A program made the translations under genes and the position numbers. From Zetaproteobacteria bacterium (GTDB lineage Bacteria; Pseudomonadota; Zetaproteobacteria; Mariprofundales; Mariprofundaceae), in assembly GCA_021545665.1 (NCBI GenBank), contig JAJRTX010000006.1, positions 1-19,738 on the forward strand: DNA of 19,738 bases. The letters are read 5' to 3'. Of this stretch, positions 1 to 6,673 are shown in pieces; position 1 is the first letter of the stretch, and the number at the start of each line of letters is the position of its first letter. The notes beneath the pieces are model-generated. The model ran no database searches. It saw only the letters and a list, made by a program, of their open reading frames with translations, and was not told the DNA's origin.

Positions 1-53
1 CGCTTGATGAATCCATTGATGAACTTAAAAAGAAACACTCTGACAAAAATTAA
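1..53 (+). CDS. C-terminal tail of a plus-strand gene (partial)
   Basis: From base 3 the third plus-strand frame reads LDESIDELKKKHSDKN and then a TAA stop at 51-53. The rest of the gene would lie to the left of the window. The peptide is charged and helix-prone, like many bacterial protein C-termini. A weak hairpin with a T-run follows the stop directly, and the next gene converges on it from the right. Sixteen codons are too few to identify a family, and a chance open frame is possible. If real, this is the only plus-strand gene in the window and marks the left edge of the minus-strand cluster. Confidence 0.4.
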   Translation, partial: LDESIDELKKKHSDKN

Positions 54-54
54 C

Positions 55-76
55 GGAAAGAGCAGCGTTTCCTTTT
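55..76 (+). terminator. Possible weak intrinsic terminator
   Basis: GGAAA at 55-59 pairs with TTTCC at 68-72 across an 8-base loop, and TTTT follows at 73-76. It begins one base after the stop codon of the partial plus-strand gene, where a terminator would be expected. The stem is only 5 bp and the T-run is short, so the call is tentative. Confidence 0.3.
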
Positions 77-128
77 ACTAAAATACGCGAGCCGAATAGA
101 GGATCCCGGCATTACTTGTGGGTGAGTA

Positions 129-261
129 ATAAAGTATCATCCTGTACGCTTCCAAAAACATTGGAATTACGTTGTTCAGTTTTAATCTTAAAAAAATAAA
201 GTATCACCCTATAGTTCAAAGCACTGTAATTTGAATGATAAAATCGAGTAATAAAGTATCA
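129..261. repeat. Three direct copies of an 11-bp motif
   Basis: ATAAAGTATCA occurs at 129-139, 196-206 and 251-261. The first and third copies are both preceded by GAGTA. The first and second continue with similar bases (ATAAAGTATCAYCCTRTA). Copy starts are 67 and 55 bp apart, so the array is irregular and is not a CRISPR. The motif lies between convergent genes. It could be a protein-binding array (iteron-like or operator) or a relic of a mobile element end. No origin or integrase gene is visible in the window to decide between these. Confidence 0.6.
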
Positions 262-266
262 TTCAA
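231..266. repeat. Perfect 10-bp inverted repeat with 16-bp spacer
   Basis: TTGAATGATA at 231-240 is the exact reverse complement of TATCATTCAA at 257-266. The third copy of the ATAAAGTATCA direct repeat overlaps the right arm. The structure ends 32 bp downstream of the stop codon of the secreted-protein gene at 299. A transcript from the minus strand would form an AT-rich hairpin here. There is no clear T-run after it, so it may be a terminator-like element or a protein-binding or recombination site. Confidence 0.5.
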
Positions 267-298
267 CTCACATTGAGAAAGAAACCATGAAGCTCTTC

Positions 299-1012
299 CT
301 AGTCCTTCCCTTCATGAAGAGTTGCTTTCAATTCAAAACTCTTAACAAGCCCGCGAACATTCTGATCAATCATTTGCCAACGTTTAAGGTGCTGCTTTTT
401 ATATTGGTAACTAACATAAAATTTTTCCGAAAAATAAAACCCAGAATTGCAGTCTGGGGTCGAGTTCTTCGTTGCATCATCACACTTGATATAATAATAA
501 TCTCCATTGGATAATGTTCGGTATAATAAATCAGTCGAGTAAGCAGGCGCTTTATACATCTTAAAGCCATAGGATCCTTCAGTTGATTTGCCCACAGTAT
601 AATTCTGAATATACCTTTTGGCCTTTTGGCGTTTACGGGCATTTCTCCAATCTTTTCCCTCGGCAGATGAAGCTGGCACCATAAGTCTTCTTAATTCAAT
701 GTGAACCACATCAGGAGCCCCGTTCAACCCATCAAACTTAGCTTTATTGGCTTCCGTGCGCGGTTGCATATCAGGCAAAAGCGCAACCACCAATGTCCTA
801 GTCCCATCACCCTCTAACTGGCCACTTTTATTCCATATATAAGCAGTTGGGACAACAAATTGTGCATGCTCTATTTTGATATAAGCCATTTTATTTGAAT
901 TAAAATTCCAATTAAAATCTTGAGCGTAAGCAGATGACAGCATCAATCCGGGCAGTAGCCCAAAAAAGAGGTATAAATGTAATACTATTTTCACGGAGTT
1001 TGCTCTGTTCAA
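299..1012 (-). CDS. Secreted/periplasmic protein of unknown function
   Basis: I do not recognise the family. The N-terminus is a signal peptide: a basic start, a hydrophobic stretch (VLHLYLFFGLLPGLMLSS) and a likely signal peptidase I site after AYA, before QDF. The mature part is basic and tyrosine-rich, with two cysteines (in IKCDD and PDCNSG) that could form a disulfide after export. The longest frame begins with TTG at 1010-1012. A GTG at 992-994 would give a more canonical signal peptide starting VKIVLHLY, so the true start is uncertain. The gene lies 12 bp behind the lipoprotein gene at 1025-1423 and is probably co-transcribed with it, so both products may act in the envelope. An immunity or envelope-stress role is possible but cannot be shown here. 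Confidence 0.7.
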   Translation of the reverse strand: MNRANSVKIVLHLYLFFGLLPGLMLSSAYAQDFNWNFNSNKMAYIKIEHAQFVVPTAYIWNKSGQLEGDGTRTLVVALLPDMQPRTEANKAKFDGLNGAPDVVHIELRRLMVPASSAEGKDWRNARKRQKAKRYIQNYTVGKSTEGSYGFKMYKAPAYSTDLLYRTLSNGDYYYIKCDDATKNSTPDCNSGFYFSEKFYVSYQYKKQHLKRWQMIDQNVRGLVKSFELKATLHEGKD

Positions 1013-1024
1013 TCAAAGCCCCAG

Positions 1025-1423
1025 TTATTTCTTCTTTAGATGTGGCCCAAACTCACTCTCAACATCACGGGCAATAAAAATATTATCGGTTATCTTTAGC
1101 GGCTTTCCTTTATACATTTTTATCGTGTGTTGTGAAGAACGAAAGCCTCCGTAAACGGAGAGCGGCAATCTAGCGTAGCCGGACACAACTTCGAAGTAAT
1201 CATAACCATTGGACAATGTTACTTGAGCAGATCGATAAAGAAGCAGTGAATTGATAGTCTCCATGGATGTTGCATTATTACCGTAATAGGCGACATGATA
1301 CGTGTCTTTTGAGATCTTTTTGTCTTGATACCCACCAAGACCGAACAGCTCAAATTTTTGGTAGGGCGTTGCACATCCTGCAATAAATATTGTTAAAAGA
1401 GAAAATAGTATAATTTTACGCAT
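1025..1423 (-). CDS. CC0125/CC1285-like lipoprotein
   Basis: A 132-residue predicted lipoprotein. The signal sequence MRKIILFSLLTIFIAGC ends in a lipobox (IAGC), so Cys17 would be lipidated and the protein anchored in a membrane. The mature start (ATPYQKFELFGLGGYQDKKI) and the following YHVAYYGN resemble the small CC0125/CC1285 family of proteobacterial lipoproteins, which typically carry a GGY.D...D.Y.V.F.GN pattern. Their function is not established. The ATG at 1421-1423 is preceded by a purine-rich GGGTAGGGG at ribosome-binding distance. The gene probably heads a two-gene unit with the secreted protein 12 bp downstream. The family call rests on recall of the pattern, not on a search. Confidence 0.75.
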   Translation of the reverse strand: MRKIILFSLLTIFIAGCATPYQKFELFGLGGYQDKKISKDTYHVAYYGNNATSMETINSLLLYRSAQVTLSNGYDYFEVVSGYARLPLSVYGGFRSSQHTIKMYKGKPLKITDNIFIARDVESEFGPHLKKK

Positions 1424-1566
1424 TGCGCCCCTACCCTTATCTGATTAAAACCCTCCAGCAGAGTAGTTGAATTTAAACTTAGGGTCAAAAATCAACCGCA
1501 TACACAAAAAGATATTGCCTGTAAAAGCAGTACCATCCGTGACCCCACCCATTCTATTGAGAAGGT

Positions 1567-4188
1567 TTATTCAAACAATTTTAATTGCGTATCTTCATTT
1601 GTAAAAATAGATATCTGAAGGTTTAACTCTGTGCCTGATCTTATGCCCTTTAATTGAATTTTAGTTTTATTTTTCGAATCAGAAATCAATGTTCTTTCTG
1701 TGCTATTTACTGACCAGTTATCTAGAAGAAGAGGTATATTCAGAGTTATTTTGTTTTCGACAACATCGTTATGCTCTCTTCTATCCTTTAATTTTTCTAC
1801 TTTTTGATTTTGGATGTCTTCATAGTTTATGATATGGGGGGCATTATTTTGTTCTTCAAATTTTTGTTCCTTAAATAATACTCCATCTTCCTGCTGATTA
1901 GTTTCCAAAAGGGGGTTCGTTGTATCCAATAAAATTGTTCCGTCTTTAAAACCGCCAGCCTTTTCTTTTTTTGCCTGCTGTATATCACTTAAATCATCTC
2001 TTCGAACATCTAAATTAGCTAAAATAGCGTTTATAACTTCGCAAACATCTGCTAACTCTTCAACAATTGAGTCTTCATCAACAGCATCAAGAACTTCAAA
2101 TGCTTCTTCAATTAATTTATCTCTCAACGCTTTTAATAAGGCCTCCCCTGTCAGCCTAGCAATATTAACAGTTTCACCACCTTGTTTAATTTTATGTGGC
2201 ACTTTATCTCGCACAAGCTTGTTAAATTCTCTTTTGTCTTCTGATCGCTTAAATGGATGCAACACCTCGACAACGGCGTCAGTTTGCAATAACTGATAAT
2301 ATGCATGTGAAAGGATACCGCCTTCTAATAAAATAACGGCATTCAGTTCCTTAGCTAACTTTCCTATTTCATATAACGTATCTTTATTTCTTAGAAGTTG
2401 ATCTTCATTGGGTTGGATTTTTATATACTTAATATATGACTTTTCTTTTTGGGATTCTTCTTTTAAGTTACGAAAATCTGCAACTGTTTGAATGACAAAT
2501 AATTGATCAAATGGGGTTTTATAACGGAACTCATGTATTCTGGGCGTAATGTTTTGATCATATTCTTCATGATACCATGGGAACACTTGCTCTGGCCACA
2601 CTTCTTTAGGAACATTTACAAACCACATTACACTTACCGGACATCCTTCGTGTTCTGCAATTTTCCTAGAGTTTAAAGCTATTTTATTAATCCACTGATC
2701 TTTTTCGATTGATTTTTTCCAATCAAATGCAGGCTTTAATATTTTTGTAGTCCAATGTCCACTCTTATCAGGAGACACAAAAAAATGTTTATAGTTTAAA
2801 GTACTATCAACCGTAAACTTCTCCAAGTTCAGCTTTTCAACATTAGAAAATTTTGTATCTACAATAAATTTATCATGAGCATTGTAATACAGTCCTTCAG
2901 GAAGGCCCCATAGAGCTTCAATTTGCACTTTCCTTTTACCAGGAACAGCATAAGCAAAAGCTGACGAAATTGCAGGAATAAAATTATGGAAAATAAAAAC
3001 TACATTTTCACTTATACCTTTATTTAGTATATCAGCACACTTTTCTGTTAACCAGCTTATAGCACCATCAAGACTTCGTTCTTCTTGAGTCCTTGGTAGC
3101 AGTTGCCTTTTACTGAGATCATCAGACTCAATATCCATTCTGATAACTAAAGAGCTATTAACCAAGTGCTTAATATCATCTTCTAAGTCCTCTGGAACAT
3201 GGCCTGATGCTAACTGCCTAATAAGCTCTTGATCATCAAGGATATATAGCTTGGCAATTGGAAGATGGAGCTTCTGATATACAAATACATTTTTAATTTT
3301 GTGATACTTTTTACCATGTTCTTCGGTTACCAGCCTTAAACGTTTAGCTACAAAATCAGGCGGGATGCCCGTCGTTTCTTGATAAACTTTAGTTGGGTTA
3401 ACCCCCTTGGTGCTGCAATCTTCATCTGCCTGAACAAGATAAATATTTTTTCCATCCCAAACCCATTCAAAATGAATTCTTAATTTTTTTTGAGTTCCCC
3501 AATTAGCTGGGATGTATAGGATTTTCTTAACATGTGCTTCTAGATTACATTTAAGAGCACTCTCAAAGTACTCTTGTACATTTAGCTGCTTGCGCCACGC
3601 CCGAATATTTATTGTGAAGCTATGTCCTTCATTCCTCTGTGCATCTTCAAACTCCCCGAGCCAATCCCTTTTGGCTTCGTAAGCTCTTCTCTCATTCGAT
3701 AAATGGCCTTTTGCAGAAAATACCGTAACAAGTTTTTGTATAATTATAGGGATTTTGTAATTATCCAAGTCACAGTCTTGTATTAGCATTTTAAAGCTTT
3801 CTTCAAGGTTATTTTGAAAATTAACAACATTCCCTCTAGTGGAGTGAAGCTTGCCTCTTTCTTCCATGCCCTCAGAACATCCTGAAGATCGTATGATAAT
3901 ATCACTGTCTTCTGTTATATTGATAAAGGATAATGCGTCAATGACCTTGCCGGATAAAGAACCTAGCAGCTCCAACCTCTCTTCCTGATCAGCGCGTCTA
4001 AATTGTGTTAAGTAAATATCTGATATTACAATAAACGGGAGCGTCCACTGGCTTGGTAAACACGATAGACCAAAAGCTTTTCCTCCAACAACTTCTTTCG
4101 ATATGCATTCTGGCTTTATTGTGTTTATGCCATCTTCTGAGACATAAACAATTGGATTTATTGGTGTTAACCCTAGCTTACTAACCAT
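1567..4188 (-). CDS. PEP-synthase-like ATP-grasp/phosphohistidine protein fused to MazG-like NTP pyrophosphohydrolase
   Basis: An 873-residue multidomain enzyme. Residues 34-60 (VVGGKAFGL, then LPFIVIS) and 97-108 (IIIRSSGCSEGM) match the start of the ATP-grasp domain of PEP synthase, PPDK and rifampin phosphotransferase. Residues 148-163 and 238-254 (IHFEWVWDGKNIYLVQA) match the ATP-grasp end. Residues 345-445 look like a second, degenerate ATP-grasp half (VVFIFHNFIP, GLPEGLYY). Residues 618-640 hold a swivelling-domain motif (LEGGILSHAY) with His628 in the position of the phosphorylated histidine. Residues 655-755 (NKLVRDKVP, EEAFE at 694-698, EELAD at 711-714, GGFKDG) resemble the COG4997 MazG-like pyrophosphohydrolases, with acidic metal ligands present. 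Residues 760-873 are unrecognised. Known relatives transfer a phosphate from ATP through the histidine to a small molecule; the substrate here is unknown. It is the last gene of the HIT/membrane-protein operon, 17 bp after its neighbour. Confidence 0.8.
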   Translation of the reverse strand: MVSKLGLTPINPIVYVSEDGINTIKPECISKEVVGGKAFGLSCLPSQWTLPFIVISDIYLTQFRRADQEERLELLGSLSGKVIDALSFINITEDSDIIIRSSGCSEGMEERGKLHSTRGNVVNFQNNLEESFKMLIQDCDLDNYKIPIIIQKLVTVFSAKGHLSNERRAYEAKRDWLGEFEDAQRNEGHSFTINIRAWRKQLNVQEYFESALKCNLEAHVKKILYIPANWGTQKKLRIHFEWVWDGKNIYLVQADEDCSTKGVNPTKVYQETTGIPPDFVAKRLRLVTEEHGKKYHKIKNVFVYQKLHLPIAKLYILDDQELIRQLASGHVPEDLEDDIKHLVNSSLVIRMDIESDDLSKRQLLPRTQEERSLDGAISWLTEKCADILNKGISENVVFIFHNFIPAISSAFAYAVPGKRKVQIEALWGLPEGLYYNAHDKFIVDTKFSNVEKLNLEKFTVDSTLNYKHFFVSPDKSGHWTTKILKPAFDWKKSIEKDQWINKIALNSRKIAEHEGCPVSVMWFVNVPKEVWPEQVFPWYHEEYDQNITPRIHEFRYKTPFDQLFVIQTVADFRNLKEESQKEKSYIKYIKIQPNEDQLLRNKDTLYEIGKLAKELNAVILLEGGILSHAYYQLLQTDAVVEVLHPFKRSEDKREFNKLVRDKVPHKIKQGGETVNIARLTGEALLKALRDKLIEEAFEVLDAVDEDSIVEELADVCEVINAILANLDVRRDDLSDIQQAKKEKAGGFKDGTILLDTTNPLLETNQQEDGVLFKEQKFEEQNNAPHIINYEDIQNQKVEKLKDRREHNDVVENKITLNIPLLLDNWSVNSTERTLISDSKNKTKIQLKGIRSGTELNLQISIFTNEDTQLKLFE

Positions 4189-4205
4189 TATAATTCATTT
4201 CAATA

Positions 4206-4760
4206 TCAACTCTTATTTGAGGCACTTTTCCCAAAAATAACGTTAGCAATTTCATACATCTTTCCTACAGCCTCATCAGCAAAGTATCCTGCTAAAAAGC
4301 CAATTGCTACTACAGAAGCCCCGCTTGCTACCTCTTGCCCATTGACCATATTTGCATTTATTAGCGTGCCTGTTATCAATGCAATAACCATCGAGATAAA
4401 TGGAGACATCAACCTCCATGTTCGCCTATCTTGGTGCCAATATCCTCTAGCAACAACACGATAAAAATACTTCATACCAAATATGATGCCACCAAGCATT
4501 CCTGATATAGCAAATAGTGCATATTTTTTGAAAATTTGGCTCTGCTCTCCCAATAGGCCTAGAGATGAGCTTATGCAACCGGTCCATACGAAGTATAGAG
4601 CAATTAAAGAAAGAAATAGAATTAAAAAAAGAAAAATCGCCTCACAGCGAATTTCTTTTTTTGCCTCGATTGGATACCCACTTTTATAATCGAACTTTTG
4701 CCTACCATCTGTTTCATCATTATTTTCTTTGATTTGGCTACTAGCAGAATTATCACACAT
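4206..4760 (-). CDS. Four-helix integral membrane protein
   Basis: A 184-residue protein with a hydrophilic, acidic N-terminal tail (1-40) and four hydrophobic segments at about 41-62, 80-98, 116-136 and 147-163, so it should sit in the inner membrane. Between helices 2 and 3 is a striking polar loop, GYWHQDRRTWRL (106-117), which looks conserved-type rather than random. No enzymatic motif is visible and I cannot name the family. It sits between the HIT gene (13-bp gap) and the ATP-grasp/MazG fusion (17-bp gap), so all three are almost certainly one transcript. In such a setting a small multi-span protein could be a membrane effector, an anchor for the enzymes or a channel; that is inference. 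The ATG start at 4758-4760 lacks a strong ribosome-binding site, consistent with translational coupling. Confidence 0.75.
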   Translation of the reverse strand: MCDNSASSQIKENNDETDGRQKFDYKSGYPIEAKKEIRCEAIFLFLILFLSLIALYFVWTGCISSSLGLLGEQSQIFKKYALFAISGMLGGIIFGMKYFYRVVARGYWHQDRRTWRLMSPFISMVIALITGTLINANMVNGQEVASGASVVAIGFLAGYFADEAVGKMYEIANVIFGKSASNKS

Positions 4761-4773
4761 AGTATTTATGCAA

Positions 4774-5403
4774 CTAACTTACATGCTCAACAAGCGTCTT
4801 ACTGGTAAGCATGGCATTCTTTAAAAATGGAAAGTCCCTGTAATTCGCCATATCTGGGCACCCAATACGATCAGCAATCAATTTTCGGAAAAACTGGGAT
4901 ATTGGCTGCTCCAAGACATGTAAATATCCATTAGGATTACGCCATTTTTTTGAATCTAACTCCGTATAAAATAGGTACTCATTCTTTCCCGCTTTCCCTG
5001 CAATTTCTGATGAAAGACAATGTTCCCACTTTAATCCTGAATTATTAAGATCGGGAATCAGAGTTCCCGTAAAGGGCACCAAATGTAGGTGAGCATGGTC
5101 AGTACCACATGCGGTGATCGAACCTTCTTTATTTGACCCATGTTCGAATGAAATGAGTGAGCCATATCTATCAACCAATGGAGGGATTACTTTTCTAACA
5201 AAAAGCTCGAATTCCGAACGTTCATAATGATCAATCATTGAAAGTTGATGTACTTGAGGGATTATTAATGTCCAGCCTTCAACCAAAGCCCCGATTGATG
5301 CTACCGCCATATACTCTTCGTTTATGGCAAAAGGTTCATCAATTTCATCATGGTAGTATTGCTTTTTCGCTATACCACAAAAACGACATTTGGCTTCTTC
5401 CAT
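4774..5403 (-). CDS. HIT-family nucleotide hydrolase/transferase
   Basis: A histidine-triad protein of 209 residues. The signature DHAHLHLVP (102-110) gives the His-x-His-x-His triad at 103, 105 and 107, where the middle histidine is the usual nucleophile. It is preceded by FEHG (86-89) and by a Cys-x2-Cys (Cys6, Cys9) that probably helps bind zinc, as in many HIT and GalT-like proteins. HIT enzymes act on nucleotide phosphoester or phosphoramidate bonds, for example dinucleoside polyphosphates or adenylated molecules. The frame extends upstream to a GTG at 5445 and an ATG at 5439. I chose the ATG at 5403 because GAGGAG lies just before it and CRFCG then falls at the N-terminus, as is usual. 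A promoter lies at 5466-5494. The gene is first in a three-gene operon with a membrane protein and an ATP-grasp/MazG fusion. Confidence 0.85.
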   Translation of the reverse strand: MEEAKCRFCGIAKKQYYHDEIDEPFAINEEYMAVASIGALVEGWTLIIPQVHQLSMIDHYERSEFELFVRKVIPPLVDRYGSLISFEHGSNKEGSITACGTDHAHLHLVPFTGTLIPDLNNSGLKWEHCLSSEIAGKAGKNEYLFYTELDSKKWRNPNGYLHVLEQPISQFFRKLIADRIGCPDMANYRDFPFLKNAMLTSKTLVEHVS

Positions 5404-5465
5404 ACTCTCCTCATCACTGCCTATTACACTTAATGACATTAACACTATCTGGTAAATATTTCCTT

Positions 5466-5494
5466 ATCATTTAGCTTGATTATAAATGTGTCAA
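5466..5494 (-). promoter_or_regulatory. Sigma70-like promoter of the HIT operon
   Basis: On the minus strand a consensus TTGACA (5489-5494) is followed, after exactly 17 bases, by AATGAT (5466-5471), which matches four of six -10 positions. Transcription would begin near 5459 and read into the HIT gene, leaving a leader of about 55 bases before the ATG at 5403. The perfect -35 box and ideal spacing make this the best promoter seen in the window. Confidence 0.6.
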
Positions 5495-5761
5495 CCAATC
5501 TTCTCAGGAAACCGACATAAAAAACATTCAAAGGTCTACCTATAGTTTGGTGCTACTCAACAAATCCGTTACCAAAAATATGGGCTACTCTTTCTCTGTC
5601 GGTATCCACCATCAAGATCGGACACAGCCTATAGATAATGGCTAGGCTGGTCGGCATTTTAATACTTATTACCACCACTGTGATTGGGTGAAATTAGCAG
5701 TTGGTCTATGCAGAATGAAGTAATGGAGAAAAAACGTCCGCTTCAAACAAAAGCCCGTAAA
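5495..5761. other. Intergenic region between methyltransferase and HIT operon
   Basis: No convincing gene is seen in this stretch; the plus-strand frame starting at 5684 runs antisense into the methyltransferase gene and is not supported. A perfect 7-bp inverted repeat, CAGCCTA at 5625-5631 and TAGGCTG at 5643-5649 with an 11-base loop, could form a hairpin. It has no T-run on either side, so it is a poor intrinsic terminator. The region probably separates the transcription unit ending with the methyltransferase from the HIT operon, whose promoter lies just to its left. Confidence 0.5.
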
Positions 5762-6622
5762 TTATGCGGCCTTGGCCTTTGCTGGGTTCTCTACATCCGT
5801 AATAATAAGCTGGTCGCTAAAAAACATGGCCTCAGCACCCTTATAACGATCTTGGGCACTGTAGTTAATTCCATATGCAATAGAATTACAACCTTCATAC
5901 ATTTCCAAAATTTGAGGGGCATAGTCGTAAGAGACTATCCAAGGGAGGTTTACCTCTTCTTGAACCAGCCTTGAAATCTCTATGTGATCGTCATGGAAAT
6001 AGTGATTTTCATAAAGGCCTTGCCCCTTCACATAGTACGGTGGATCTAGGTAGACCAGCGATCTCTCGGGGAGAGTAGGCAGAACATTTTGAATCAAGTC
6101 TACGGCATCGCAATTATATACTCGAATGCGATCTCTATACATGGCAATCCGCTCTATACGCTCGCACAAGTTTTGTTTATTGAATCGGGCATCAAGTTTG
6201 TAATTACCGGCTTGATCCTGTCCTCCGATTACACCGGCCAAGATGATTCCAGACCTGTTTGTTCGATTTAGAAAGAATGTTGAAAAACCAAGATCAAGAA
6301 GATCAGGGTCTTCAGCAACTTGCACAGTCTTCTGTCTACGCCATTCATCCATTGTTACATCAACATCATTGATGCGTCTGCACAATTCTTCTGGTTCATT
6401 TACAACACTATGCCAAAAAGCATAAACAGAAGGATTGAGATCATTGAGGTGTATGCACGAAGCATATTCAAGAAGCAGGAGGCTAATTGCTATTCCTGAT
6501 CCTCCGGCATAAGGCTCGATGTAATGCCCATCAAGCAGCTCGTTTTGTTCAAAAACCAATCTCAAATAATTGGTGAGCTTCCCTTTGCCGCCGGGGTATC
6601 TTAACGGGGTATTGAAGGCCAT
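5762..6622 (-). CDS. D12-class adenine-N6 DNA methyltransferase (Dam-like)
   Basis: A 286-residue DNA adenine methylase of the COG0338/Dam (D12) type, which transfers a methyl group from S-adenosylmethionine to N6 of adenine. The N-terminal RYPGGKGKL (8-16) and EPYAGGSG (36-43) are the AdoMet-binding motifs. LDPPYY with DPPY at 193-196 is the catalytic motif of the alpha-type order. Length is near that of E. coli Dam. The target site cannot be read from the sequence. The ATG at 6620-6622 has only a weak GGAA upstream. It lies 51 bp behind a ParB-fold gene, likely in the same transcript, and no restriction endonuclease gene is next to it. It may be an orphan or phage-type methylase, or the modification part of a defence pair with the ParB-fold protein. 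The enzyme class is secure; the biological role is inference. Confidence 0.9.
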   Translation of the reverse strand: MAFNTPLRYPGGKGKLTNYLRLVFEQNELLDGHYIEPYAGGSGIAISLLLLEYASCIHLNDLNPSVYAFWHSVVNEPEELCRRINDVDVTMDEWRRQKTVQVAEDPDLLDLGFSTFFLNRTNRSGIILAGVIGGQDQAGNYKLDARFNKQNLCERIERIAMYRDRIRVYNCDAVDLIQNVLPTLPERSLVYLDPPYYVKGQGLYENHYFHDDHIEISRLVQEEVNLPWIVSYDYAPQILEMYEGCNSIAYGINYSAQDRYKGAEAMFFSDQLIITDVENPAKAKAA

Positions 6623-6673
6623 AGCAATGTTTCCATTTCTGAACTTTATACTAAAAAAACGGGTTGGCCACCT

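Noticed and set aside
287..514. Plus-strand open frame of 75 codons, and other frames antisense to the minus-strand genes
   Set aside because: It lies opposite the secreted-protein gene, has no recognisable domain and no supporting operon context. The same holds for the plus-strand frames across the RTX, transporter and methyltransferase genes.
5404..5445. Longer N-terminus for the HIT protein starting at GTG 5445 or ATG 5439
   Set aside because: Neither has a ribosome-binding site, while the ATG at 5403 has GAGGAG just upstream and places the Cys-x2-Cys at the usual N-terminal position.
5625..5649. Intrinsic terminator of the methyltransferase unit
   Set aside because: The 7-bp stem is perfect, but no T-run follows on either strand. 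It is mentioned only as a hairpin in the intergenic region.
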